From the NCBI GenBank assembly GCA_020152595.1, contig JAIGNY010000122.1:76001-140000 (forward strand): a DNA stretch of 64,000 bases. Direction: 5' to 3'. The translations under genes and the position numbers were made by a program. Source of the stretch: Chiridota heheva (taxonomy: Eukaryota > Echinodermata > Holothuroidea > Apodida > Chiridotidae). Positions 1-12,034 of the stretch are shown here, piece after piece. Position 1 is the first letter of the stretch, and each line of letters starts with the position of its first letter. The notes under the pieces are model-generated. The model searched no databases, was not told the DNA's origin, and was given only the letters and a program-made list of their open reading frames with translations.

Positions 1-3000
1 TTACTCTGTATGTGGAAGGGACAGTCATTTTAAAGGGGGAGGTTGTGAAAATTTCAAAGCTGAAAGAACAATACATGGACTTTGTTGATGCTAAAGGTGG
101 ATTCAATACACAAAATCAGGACAGAAAAGCTAAAAAAGAAACTGCTTGCCAGGTTTGGGCCTAAGATCTCTTTCTGGCGCCCCAAAAAAAAGAACCAGAT
201 GTGAGTTAGTTTACTCAGACTTTATTCCCAAAGGTACTTTACTTGAAACTAATGTAAGTTCATGTAGTTCTCTTAGTGAAAGTTCTGCTACTAGTGAGAT
301 GGAATCAACAAATTTGGGACAAGGCGTACATGTACAAGTGAATGATACAAGAGAATTATACCACGCTGCTCAAATTTTGTGGAGAAGTATTAGCAATACT
401 AGGGATGGGCTGCAGTGGCCACCAACAAGCAACCAGGTGAATGATTCTGTTGTAGACAAAATAATTCCTTTGCAGCTTCATAACTTCCTAGCTTTATTAA
501 TTTCACCAGACTGCCAAGATTTACTGTTTGAAGACGATAAAAAGGTGGAGCTTCCCAGAGACATGTTAGTTCGCATACAATCTATCGCACAAGATGTAAT
601 CTTTGCCCACTCTAGAGGAAGAGTTGCCACCCCTAAACATGTGGCCCTGGGAGTGAGTGTCCGTCATCTGACTAAAAATGTCCAAGTCTTGGGAATGTTA
701 AACCGGTTTGGCCATTCAGTTTCTCTAAGCTACTTGCAGGAGCTTGACACTGCCATCGCCAAGGAAGTTGTCAAGAAAGATAGTTTGCTTCCTGACAATG
801 TTGATCCCTCTGAGTATAGCACTCTAGTTTTTGACAACATCGACTTGATGGAAGAAACCCTATCTGGAAAGGGCACCACCCACAACACGAACGGCATTGT
901 CATTCAGAGAAATGTAATAAAAGAGAGGGATACCCATAAACCTTCACAAGTAAAGTGCACTAAAGAACGTTCTTTGCCAAACCCTGTTCAACCACTTCCA
1001 CAATATTTCCAATCTAAAAGGGAAGGTCCAGGAGAATACCAGTTGGACTCATCATTGCTTAATGAAGACAAGTCGGCAGGAAGTGATGCCCTATCACTAG
1101 ATTTTGCATGGCTGCTTCTCCGTTCTTCCTATACGAATGTATCAATAAGCCAAACTCTGCCAGAAGAGTCTACTGCCGCAACAACAGAAGGTCTACTAGA
1201 CATGCCATCAGCTTCAACAGCACAACCCTGGTTGGAAATGCCTGAGACATGTGAAGTTATTACAACACAGACTGCACAGCAGACTATACCTGGTTGGTCT
1301 GCCTTTAATTCAATGCAGAAACAAGAGGTTCCCAAGATGAGCAGAATTGGCTACTTGCCAGTTATTCCTGCCAGCCCAACTGAAATGTCAACAGTGTACT
1401 CCTTACTTTTGAAATCATTGGAGATTTGTTCCAAGTTACCCCAAGAGGAGATAGTTGTTGTGCTTGATGAGGCTATATACTGCAAAGCACAACAGGTCTT
1501 GTGGAAGGAGAAAGAGAAATTTAGTAAGATCGTCTTGAGGCTGGGAGCATTCCACACAACCTGTGTCATGCTGGCAGTGATAGGGAAGAGATTCAGGGAT
1601 GCTGGCTTAGAAGATATACTTATTGAATCAGGTATTCTTGCTTCTGGCTCAATGAATGGCGTGATGAGTGGGAAGCAATATAATAGAGCAATTCGAATCT
1701 TCAAGATAGTTTACGAAGCTCTTCATCGTTTACGCTGGCAGTCATTTTTTGATACACAGGACACAGCACAATCAGAAGTAAAGGAAAATGTTATTGGTCA
1801 ACTTCAACTCATCAAAAGTAATGCTAAAAACCTTCAAGAGTATTTGACAAATGAAGACTTTCAGAAACTTCATAACATGTACCGTAAATTCTGCATGCTT
1901 AATCAATCCCAGATGTTTTCTTTCTGGTCATCATTCCTGGACATCATGCAAGCTGTGCTAAATTTTATCAAAGCAACGAGGACAGGACATTTTAAGTTAC
2001 ACCTTGCCGCAATTAGATCTATGCTGCCTTGGATGTTTGCATACGGCAGACACAACTATATGAGGTACTGCTCAGTTTACTGGTTGGAGATGATGGCTTT
2101 ACCAAACACACATCCCAGTATTAGTCAGCAGCTACATTCAGGCGAGTTTGTTGTTCAGCGTTAAAAAAAAAAAACAAGTTTGGACAGGTTGCCTGTGACA
2201 TGGCCATTGAGCAAACTTTCAACAAAGATACGAAGTCCCCAGGAGGAATTGTTGGTTTCAGTCTGAAAAGTGGTGCTGTGGCAAAGTGGATATTGTCATC
2301 CCCAGAGAGAGCAGCAACTTTGTCCAAATGTAGGGAAATGGCAGGACTGAATGACGGCTCCATTTGGCACCATAAGGACCACAGCCGCCTTCAGCGAGAT
2401 GAGGAAGATGTCCTAAGAGTGATGGAGACGATAGAAGGTTTTACAAATCCATTCACAGAAGATTGCGACCAATTAATGCATCTTACAGCTGGTTACGTCC
2501 CTCCACCAGAAGTTCAATCTGATTTGTTGAGTGCGAAAGCCATTGGAGAGGAAAGGTTCTTGAAATTTGTTAATGATAGGCTCTTAAAAAACACTACTGA
2601 CTTTTATTCCACATTGAAGCTTTCAAAATTGAAAACTTTTAACAGTATAAAGAAAGTGGTAAAAGTTTCTCCCACACTTAATGTCCAGGAAGACCGTAAT
2701 CTTTTCAGCTCGATGTTGGTCATCAATAACAATCTCCATCGGAGAGTCGACCTTCACGATCTGTTCACCTACACACTTGGAACTTATCCATATTCCCTTG
2801 CAACGCCAGGAGGATGTTTGGTCAAGACGTGCAAGTCGAAACTTCTTCAACTCCTAGAAAATGACCATGCACCAGTGGAACTCAAAAGTCTAGCTGACAA
2901 GAATCCTGCTTGGATATTTGACGCAATGGCTGTATTACAACAACTTGTTAATTGCGATGCTTCTACGTTTGGTGAATTTGCTGAGAAAGTTCTAAGTGTG

Positions 3001-4207
3001 CTTTTAACCGTCACTACAGCCCCATGGTGCAAAAGAGTAGATTTTGTGCCAGATAGGTACTTCCCATTGAGCATCAAGACTGCTGAGCGAGAAAATAGAG
3101 CATTTTCAGGAGACATACGAGTTAAAGTGATGTCTGCTTCACAGAAAAAACCCATGCAGTGGAAGAAATTTCTTGCGAATGGCCAAAACAAGGGTGAACT
3201 TATTGAGTTCCTGTTTGATGAGTGGAGAAAACCACACTACACAAGGAGATTGCAAGGTATTACATTAGTAGTTGCTCATGGAGAAAAGTGTCACTCTCTA
3301 ACTAGTAATGGGTCTCAAACATCATCGGTAGAGGTTCCAGAATTGTTCTTAAACCATGAAGAAGCAGACACAAGGATGTTCCTACATGTTGCACATGCTG
3401 GAAAAGAACACGAGGCAGTTGTCATAAGAAGTCCTGATACAGATGTTGCAGTTTTGGGTGTGACTCATAATCAGTCTATCCAGTCTTCTTTGTACTTTGA
3501 CACTGGCATCAAGAACAAGAGAAGAATCATAGACATTGGAAGCATATCAACATCTTTAGGTGTAGATAAGGCAAGAGGTTTGCTTGGACTGCATGCGTTC
3601 ACCGGCTGTGACTCGGTCAGTTCTTTCTATGGTAAGGGGAAAGCAAAGAGCTTATCGATTTTTTTAAGAGATAAAGATGCTGTAAGTGCCATGAATCAGC
3701 TTGGATCATATTCTGATGTATCTGAATCTCTACTTATTGTGTGTGAAACATTTGTTTGTAAGTTATATGGTTCTGAATCAACAATGTCAGTGAATCAGCT
3801 TAGACATGAGAATTTTACAAGAACTCAAGTGAAAAGTGGGCGCTTACCACCAAACAAGGACTCGTTGTCTTTACACATTAAGAGGGCAAACTTTCAGGCA
3901 TGTCTGGAGAAACGCTCTTAAAGCATTCCCCGAAGTCCCAACCCCTATTGGTCATGGCTGGAAAATGGATGGGGATAGAATTGCGATTAAGTGGATGACA
4001 TTACCACCAGCTCCAAAGGCAATAATGGAACTTCTAAGTTGTCATTGCAAAAAAGACTGTTCGACAAAGGTGTGCTAATGTAAAAAACATTCACTTCTCT
4101 GCACAGAAGCTTGCACATGCAGCAAGACATGTACCAATAAGGGAGATGATGCTACAGTTGATAACGAGGATGATGGAGACAGTGATGAAGAAGAGATCTT
4201 GGAATAA
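1..4207 (+). pseudogene. Decayed large protein with PIN/FEN1-like nuclease and Cys-rich tail
   Basis: The coding sequence enters from the left edge and is spread over several frames: 1-~100, ~100-183, 185-2164, 2170-3921 and ~3900-4207. Frame changes fall at or near A8 (184-191), at A12 (2163-2174) and near 3900; an in-frame TAA sits at 4076-4078 inside the Cys-rich tail. Conserved-looking parts in order: ARFGPKISFW (about 148-177), TTHNTNGIVIQR (about 874-909), GEFVVQR (ends 2161), then FGQVACDMAIEQ after the A-run. HEEAD (3355-3369), SPDTDV (3430s) and TGCD...YGKGK (from 3601) match the acidic metal-binding spacing of the FEN1/XPG/PIN superfamily. The tail (4040-4140) has CHC, C, C, CKK, C, C, CTC, C, C spacing like a CXC domain, then an acidic end. 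Many similar proteins occur in invertebrate genomes, so I infer a mobile or multicopy family; I cannot name it. The A-run shifts could be assembly errors. Confidence 0.72.
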
Positions 4208-6550
4208 GATTTTAATTTAGATGCCTGGTGACTTGTAGACACAACTTAAACCCTACAAAATGTAGAATGGACCATTATCAAATGAAAAATTAACATCAAA
4301 ATTAGTTAATGCATGAATTACAAATGTTAATTGGTTGTTTTGCTGAACAATCATGTTTTAAAGATATGATTTAAGAAGCTAGAATACCCATGAGACACAC
4401 ACTTAACTAGCTAATTGTTATTTACCACTTTTTGTTGTAATAGCAGGGTCAAGGTTTGTCAAAAATTATGAATTTATTTGAAATTTAAAATAAACTTTAT
4501 TTGTATAAAGTCAAAAGGGTAACAGGCTTGAATCTATAACAACTTATAAACACAATTGATGAACACCATGTTGTTTCTATTTTTAAAACAATGGCTCATA
4601 ATTTCCAGTCACATCTTCTCATCTGCAATTTAATAACCAGAGCAACTTGATATTTTTTTTAGATTTTAGAATTATGACCTTGATGCTGCTACAAGCATGC
4701 TTTTGAATTTGAATGTTATATGTTTCATAGATGTGTACATGTGAACCTTGAGATGTTCATTTGAAGATGCTGCTTCATTGTATTCCTCATGTCAAAAGAT
4801 GCAGGAAAATTACCAAAATCATCTGTGAAATCAGAATCAAAGGCTTCAATCTGCGTTGGACTGGTCTGTGACTTTGGGCATGGATGTTCTCTAGTAACAT
4901 ATATTTATTTGATGTTGTCTGAAACTTTCCAGTTGAAATGAGACATGATTCTGATGTGAATTAATGACACGAGTCCGAAACTACCAGTTAATCACAAAAA
5001 AGGATGGTGCATAACGTTCTTTGGATATGGTCTAGTGGATGTATATGAAGAGGGAGGAGGAGGGGGGAGGGGTAGAATTCAGTTATGAAAAACAAATAGA
5101 ACCCAATTTTAAAGATCTTTATGCTAGTGAGTATGGCACACTTTATATGTTTCTTTTGAAAATAATTATGGATGGTACCTTAGTAAAAAATGTAAAAATT
5201 TGATATTCTTTTTATAGGCCTACCATATACAATCAATATATTACAAACAATTGAAGGGGATCCAGACCCCCTCTGGATTTCCCCCTTGTATTGTTAGTGG
5301 GGACATCTTTCTATATCTAAACTGATGGAACTAAGAAACCTAAGTTTTTTGTCCCTTAGTTTATTCATTTAGATTATCTTAGTATTTATTCCCTCTCATT
5401 GATTAAATTTGACAGGAAATGATCTCAAATAAAAATATATGAAGTAATCCCTATTTAATTAATATCTTTAATCCCAATAATGAATAATCGAGACTAAAAA
5501 TTATTTCAATTCAATTCTGTTCAATGTTGGGAATAAGAATGATAATTATATGAGGGTCAATGTTTCATTTCAGATCACTTCGGTTTCATGTGCGCCTAAA
5601 AACGCGTACTCGCAATAAAAACACTTTTTCTTTGTAGAACTTTATTATATATCATCATATTCCATATCATTCAAGAAAAGGATGCTTATGCAAAGAAATA
5701 AAATGCATTTGTGTTCAAAATATCTGTTTTTTTTCTTTTAAAATTTAAGTATCCCTTAAAGCCATGACCTTGACCATGACCCATGAATTCTCTGTCTATG
5801 TTGTTTTGGTCATTCATACATCTCATCGCTGCAAAGAGAAAAACACTTAAGTATTTTTATACTAGTGTATCATCAACATTGCTCCAAACTTAATTTTCCT
5901 TTAAAAAAAGTAGCAGAACTACTATACAATGTAAGAGTGCACAAAAATTTTGTTCACAAATTACATGTTTTCTCAAAAAGTATCTCGTTTTACCCTGGAC
6001 AACAAGTCAAAAAATGTTGCTGAAGTGTCCCTTAACAAAACCCAACCATCAAACCTTGGTGACTAAAGAATGCAGCGAGGGTCAATTTTTAAGCATATTT
6101 TTGGGTTTCGGCCCACTGACTAATATGAGCATCTAAATAGACGGTGTAGTCGCAATTTTAGGACCGAAGCGATTTCCACGTTAAAACAGATATGATGGAG
6201 TCTCACTCTGTATTGCATGTAGTGCGTAACATGTAGGGCATACAGAGGGAGATGTTATCTCACTAGACTTTCCATAACTGAGGGATGTGCGAAGTGATCG
6301 GAATGTCATTTCTTCCGTAATTTAGATGCTTTTTACGTACAAAATGTTCGTCAAATTAAATTAAAAAAACTTTAAAGATTCAAGACGCTTATGAAATCAA
6401 AATCATAACTAACTGTTAGTGAGTACTTTTGTCAGTTTTGAGAAAAATTTCATTTCAGGATTACGTTATGTTGTCTGAATGGTTTTCAACGTTATGAGTG
6501 TATTGTGCGTTGTCTCACTCGGTATTGCAAATATTTTTGGTGAAATCCTA
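4208..6550. other. Non-coding stretch, no gene seen
   Basis: AT-rich sequence following the decayed coding region. There is an AATAAA-containing segment near 4488 and a G-rich patch near 5050. No open frame with protein-like composition was found on either strand. Confidence 0.5.
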
Positions 6551-6818
6551 GTATAGCGGTAAATTTATATATAAAGATTTTGAAGGATTTTTGCTTTTAC
6601 TTTTTTAATTTTGGTTTTATTATATTGTATGTATGTATTTTAACTATTTTCCTTTTTCGATTTGGGTCTTTTAAGTACAAACTAAGCTAAAATTATTCAA
6701 AAATGAGGAATAATTCTCACATTTTGGCTCTCCGATCGAAACTTTTACTCATAAGTGTGTATACTATTACAACATGTTGCACTAAAATTAATTCTTATAT
6801 AGCAATTTACCGCTATAC
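6551..6818. mobile_element. 268-bp MITE-like element with 15-bp inverted ends
   Basis: The left end reads GTATAGCGGTAAATT (6551-6565) and the right end is its exact reverse complement (6804-6818). The dinucleotide TA flanks both ends (6549-6550 and 6819-6820), as expected of a TA target duplication. The interior is AT-rich and non-coding. Size, ends and TA flanks fit a non-autonomous Tc1/mariner-type element; the superfamily is inferred. Confidence 0.6.
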
Positions 6819-6825
6819 TAACATT

Positions 6826-9800
6826 ACAGTACTGATGCGAGCAGTTTGACACCGGAGAGTTTTTTTGGCGTTTTCCCAGCACTTTACCGACGCTTTACAG
6901 GCAAGTTTAAAAATGACAAAATCGGGAGATATTTTGTTCAGTTTGACAAGCCATCGCCACTGCAAAACAATAAGTAATATTTGGGGCTACATCAGTAGTA
7001 TGTGAACATCACATCGGAATAATCACATCGGAAAATTATTATAACATCACATCGAAATGATTAAATTCATTCATGAATTTAATAACGACAAGTCGTAACT
7101 GCTTATGATTTCGAATTATAAAACGAGCTTAATCAAACCAAAATTAAACAATCCCTTATGGAAATAAAGTTTCTATTCTTGTTCAAGTTTAGTGTATTCC
7201 TTTTCAATGTGCAGATTATTTTAAGTTGCTAGTGCAATATTGCTTGTACTTGTTTTCCTTTTCTGTTATTTTTAATTCCAACATTTTGTAGCCTACATTT
7301 GTGTATAAAATTATATCTCGGTGAAATAAATACATGGATAACCAACAATTCTAAGCTAACATTTTTGCCATACAATTGATCCATGGAATATTTCAAAAGC
7401 ATGTAAAGTAAAAAAAGATTAGCAAAACTCAAAAAACCAAATTCCTTAGATGAGACAGAAAAAGCTGCGCAATGTTTATTGCAGCAATTGACAACTTTTT
7501 AGGACTTTAAAACTATGGAAAAATATGTACAAAGCGCACTTAAAAAAAGTATGGGAGAAAACACAACAAAATTATCAACATCAACTTACTCGGATCTCAG
7601 ATATTTATATTTTGAATATTAAGTCCTGGTCCAAAAAAATTGTTTAAAAGTTTAAGAAAACAAAGTTTCCAAAAATAAAGAAAATTTTGTTGAAACTTCT
7701 CCATCAGAAAATATAAAAAAACAAAATATATAAAAGCTGTAAAACTGCAAACAAATGCTACAGTATTTCCTTGTTTTGAAAATGTATGTTCTACTTCCAT
7801 CTTCCAACTTTGCAAATAACAAAGAATGAAAAAAACTTTCATAAACCAGTGGTACATTCCTTCCGTACAGGGAGCTGTCAACCCAGTTAATGGCCGCCAA
7901 GCTCATGTATAGCAAATTATTACCACATATCACATCGCATCTGTATAAATTTGACTATTTAATGCAAAATCGTTAGAACTGTGACAGAAAAACAACAAAA
8001 TATCTTGTTCAATGATATGCCGCCCGCATCCCCCTTTACATGTTACTACTTTTGGGTGGTTTATAACCTGGCAACAGGTTTCCTCGAACTCCTCGGCCAC
8101 GTGGCGCTTAGTTGTTGAAAGACATGTTTAACTGCATGCATGACACTTTTATGTAAACAATCAAAATGGAGGAAAGTCGTAAAAATTACAACAATACCAA
8201 AACCGGGAGGGGGAGTGGACATCTAGCATTTGGTGAAGTGAGAAATATGAGGAAATTCACTGAGGGACAGGAATGATAATTATCTATCTTCATTCGAAAA
8301 ACAAATCATAAAAATGGGGACTGGAAGGGAAGGGACAATATCATATACCAAGTATATTTTCACAGTAAAAAAATTCGCCCACCTCAAATTTAAAGTTTGG
8401 CGATCAAATTTGCAGTTTGAAACCTGCAAACGGGGAGATCTTAACAAAGAACCATAGCACTGCCACCCCAACCCCGCCCCTACCCACCCCTTCTTCCTAT
8501 TCGTAATACTTCTATTTTTTGTGGAGAAATTTAAGAAAATAGGGGAAGGGACTATACAATCTACAAATTTATGTTTACATAAAAGAGATTGCCCCCACCC
8601 CAAATTCAATAGTTTAATGACCCCAGTTTGTCGCTTTAACTTGCAAACAAGCTAGGAGATCATGACAAAGATTCACTCCCTGCCGCCTCGCCTTCCCAAC
8701 CCCCATAAGTCCCCTCTTGCTGTCCTATGTTTGTGGAGAAATTGAAGAAAATTAAAGAGGGGACAAGATAATCTGCCAAATTATGTTTTCCTAAAGGAGA
8801 ATGTCCCACCTAAATTCAATAGCCTGATAATAATCAATTAAACATGTAGAAGAAGGAATCACTTTGAAGTACCCCTCCAAATTGCTTTTAACTGCTGTGA
8901 TCCCCCGTCCCTTACCCACTACCACCAAACTCAAGTTGATGTCTTTAGACTTCAAATATTTGAAAGACAACAAGAGAATCAGGAGGGGCATATACCGTGG
9001 AAGTATTTCCATTTAAATGTGCCGATCTTAATTCATTGGACCGCGCTAGGCCAAAGTACAGGCGCAGCTGGCGTCAATTTGTAAACAAATCTGTCAAAGG
9101 TGCTGGGAATGGGGCAGAGGCATTATTTATGATTCTTCAGAAGTTTTGCCATGTTATTGCGGTATGTGTTTCAGAGAGATTAATGTTATTGGAGTTTAAT
9201 GTTTGTAAGTTTCGGGTAAGAATTATAATATTTCTGTTGGAAGGAAAGACATTTTTGCACGATCTAATTTATAAAAAAATAATTCCTCAGCACCTGGGCT
9301 TATCAAATAGTAGGAGCAACATGTATGTTTCTGTTTACTTACGTCGCTGATTTTGAACTTTCGGACAGATTTTGATGCATTCTTTTCAACATTGGAAGTC
9401 TGTGTTACAAACACTGAGCGAAGAGTGCTTAGTTCAGAACTTTATTTGGTCTCATTTTATTATTTTTTATTTTGTGTTTCACTTTTACTGTATATGGGAC
9501 TACATATTAAACAGTTTTTGACAACGTTTCTTAATATTTTGGTGGAGATATTTCACGAGTTAAAATTTTACCTGACTATTTGAAATACTATATATTTCGG
9601 AATAAAACATGGAAATCTTAGTAAGTTAAACTTGTTTATGTTTATTTCGCTAATCCTTTTTATTTCCGCTTATCATCTAAGTTTTAGTTTATGTTCAATT
9701 TTCATTTTATGATTTATAAAAAACAGCCGCCCCGCCCCGATAGTGCAGACACAAGTTGCGTTGGGCCCACGGTTCCTTTCTTTTCAGGTTGTAATTTTTT

Positions 9801-10228
9801 GTTGAACTTATTGAAAATAATTAATGATCATTAATCTCTGTCGTACACTGCATTGTCGCTACCAATTCATTGTGTGCTGAACTGTCCTTTGAAAAGACAA
9901 GGGAAATGAAATACTTAATTTTCTTTAAAACAGCAATTTGCATCAATTTAAAAGTATCATCTGAACTAAAGATCGCAGGATTGGTACATGTGCAGAAAGA
10001 AATGAGAGTTGTGATTGGAAAATAATGGTTGTGATAGTGTCTTTGTATTTAAAAATCAAATTGCAAGTTGCATGAAAATCAATAGGCCTACCACGTTTTT
10101 TGATTCGAGAATGGGTTTTTTATCAGCGCTTTACCGGCCCTTTACCACCATTTTATCAATGGCTTACCCACACTTTACTGGCGTTAAAATTACCGGTGCA
10201 ATTGTCAAACTGCTCGCATCAGTACTGT
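6826..10228. repeat. 26-bp perfect inverted repeats 3.4 kb apart
   Basis: Bases 6826-6851 are the exact reverse complement of 10203-10228 (core ACAGTACTGATGCGAGCAG). Just inside both, related ACCGG and GGCGTT words follow, and CTTTACCG-type short repeats occur near 6880 and near 10130. The enclosed 3.35 kb has no convincing gene. It could be a decayed DNA transposon with only its ends recognisable, or two inverted copies of one small repeat. Confidence 0.45.
8330..8840 (+). repeat. Diverged tandem repeat, about 220 bp, two to three copies
   Basis: Blocks near 8345-8570, 8575-8790 and 8795-8840 share the order: CCCACC-CAAATT..., a T-rich GGAGATC stretch, a C-rich run, TTTGTGGAGAAATT-AAGAAAAT, then GGGGA-ACTATA or AAGATAATCT. 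Open frames here on the minus strand are by-products. Confidence 0.5.
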
Positions 10229-11329
10229 GGGATTTTTTCATATTTTATAGTGAAGTGTTTATCTTACTAATGTTTTCCAGGATGGGCTTTTAGCCTAGGC
10301 CTACTTTGAAATATAATATTCGTAATGGATGAAAATACAGAGTGGTCTAAGAACAAAGGTTGATGCAATGTAGGCCTAATAACTTTAAATAGTACATGTA
10401 GGCTAACTGTTACATAGAAACAGATGCAAATTAAACTTTTCGTGGAACTAGCGAGATACCCTAGGCTATAACGTTAATTGTTAGTGTAGTACTAGCCTAA
10501 GTTAGTTAGTAACCACAATAAAGCAAAACGCAAACTTGATTCCGGTTAAGATTTGGGCAAAAAAATTGCTATAAAAATACAATTATAGAACAAAATTATT
10601 TGACATATTTCAAGCTTCACATTGATCACTTCAAGTTGAAAGTGAGGACCAATTTGAGCTTTTATAATGTTACTTGTTAGGGCGATGGACGGGTTGTCCT
10701 AACGTTCAATAACAAAACGCTATGTCGAAGTCGTTAGTCTAGCCTAACGATACTCCATCGACAGAATTAGAAAACTCACCGTTTTAAGTATCTAGCATCT
10801 TCTGCCTGCATGTTATTGATCTTGATGAAAATAATGCCACGAAAAGATTTCTCAAAACGAGAAGGCAGTGCTACCGAATATTTCACATCCTCCAACTTCA
10901 GACTTAGCTCCAGAAAATCCACTTCAGCTTCCCGAGATGTCAACAAATTATTTGACAGCTAAAGAATGGAATTTCAATTACACGCCCTCAATTTATGCAG
11001 TTAGCCTCCACCGGGAATATTATTGTTTGCCATTTTAACATATACACCACCACCACCAAATCAAACGGAAAAAATATAACACAATGTGCCCCCTCGTTAA
11101 GTGCTTGTTTCCCCTTTCGAAAATATCAGTGGCGGAGCGAGAGGAGGGTTGAGGGGGAGTTTTCCCTCCCAATATTCTAATCCATCAGTTGAGATTTGTA
11201 CATGCCAACACGTCTTGTCCAGGGACCACGGGGAGGGGACTTTTATGTGGGAGATAGCCCCCCCCTCCTTCCCCCACTTTTTTGCTGATGTGCAAAAAAC
11301 ATCAAAAGGACCTAAGAGGATAGAAATTT
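10229..11329. other. Non-coding stretch
   Basis: Contains several AGGCCTA words and a CAGTGGCGGAGCG motif at about 11128 followed by a G-rich run, which marks the start of a dispersed repeat. No gene recognised. Confidence 0.4.
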
Positions 11330-11985
11330 TCTCGATTTTCCGGTTTGGAGGTAAAATTGGGAAATGATTAATATAAAATTGAAGGAAAATTTAGTAATTT
11401 TAGGTCTATAATTAAATTTGTCAAAAAACTTTCCAAAAATTGACGAAAAATTCCCACGAATAAAATGATGATAACTTTTTGAAAATTGCGAAAAAAGAAC
11501 AAAAGTTTTCTGAAGTTGACAAACAGTTTACCGAAGTTTTAAAAATAGATTGCCGAAAATGAACGAAATTTTACAAAAATCAAAGAATATTTCGCAAAAA
11601 TGAAAGGTAAATTTTAAAGAGAAGAATAGCATTATATAAAATTTGTCAACAAATTTTCCGAACATTATAGAAAATTGACAAACATTTCTTCAAAATGGAA
11701 GAAAAGTGCATGAAATATAGAAAATTTCTTGAAATTGTCGAACAATTCACCAAATTTTAGGGAAAATGCCCGAAAATGAACAAATTTTTAACTAAAATTA
11801 AAAACAATTATCTCAAAATTGCCCAAAAATTATCAAAATTTACGTAAAGTTGTCAAACAATTCACCAAAAGTGACGAAGAAGAGTGACCAAAAATTGATG
11901 AAAATTTCCCCAAAATGAATGAAATTTCCTTAAAATTGAAAAGAAATTCCCAAAAGAAATTGAAGGAGATTTTCCGATTAGCAGC
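11330..11985 (+). repeat. Sawtooth A-rich repeat (family copy 1)
   Basis: About 650 bp of degenerate GAAAATT / CCGAAAATTGAC-like units with shifting spacing. It begins with GGAGGTAAAATTGGGAAATG, a core seen again near 29880 and, inverted, near 46270. It is preceded by a G/C-rich block. Non-coding. Confidence 0.6.
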
Positions 11986-12034
11986 AGTCACTGACGGAGC
12001 TTAATTTACAAGTGTTCTTAACTTTCCCCACCCC

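Noticed and set aside
8997-9350. 117-codon plus-strand open frame
   Set aside because: It starts at a non-ATG codon, has no domain pattern, and crosses two donor-like GT sites; nothing supports it as coding.
9343-9413. Possible 71-bp minus-strand exon ending at GAC|GTAAGT
   Set aside because: Splice-like borders exist and the frame is open, but it is short, isolated and has no recognisable partner exon.
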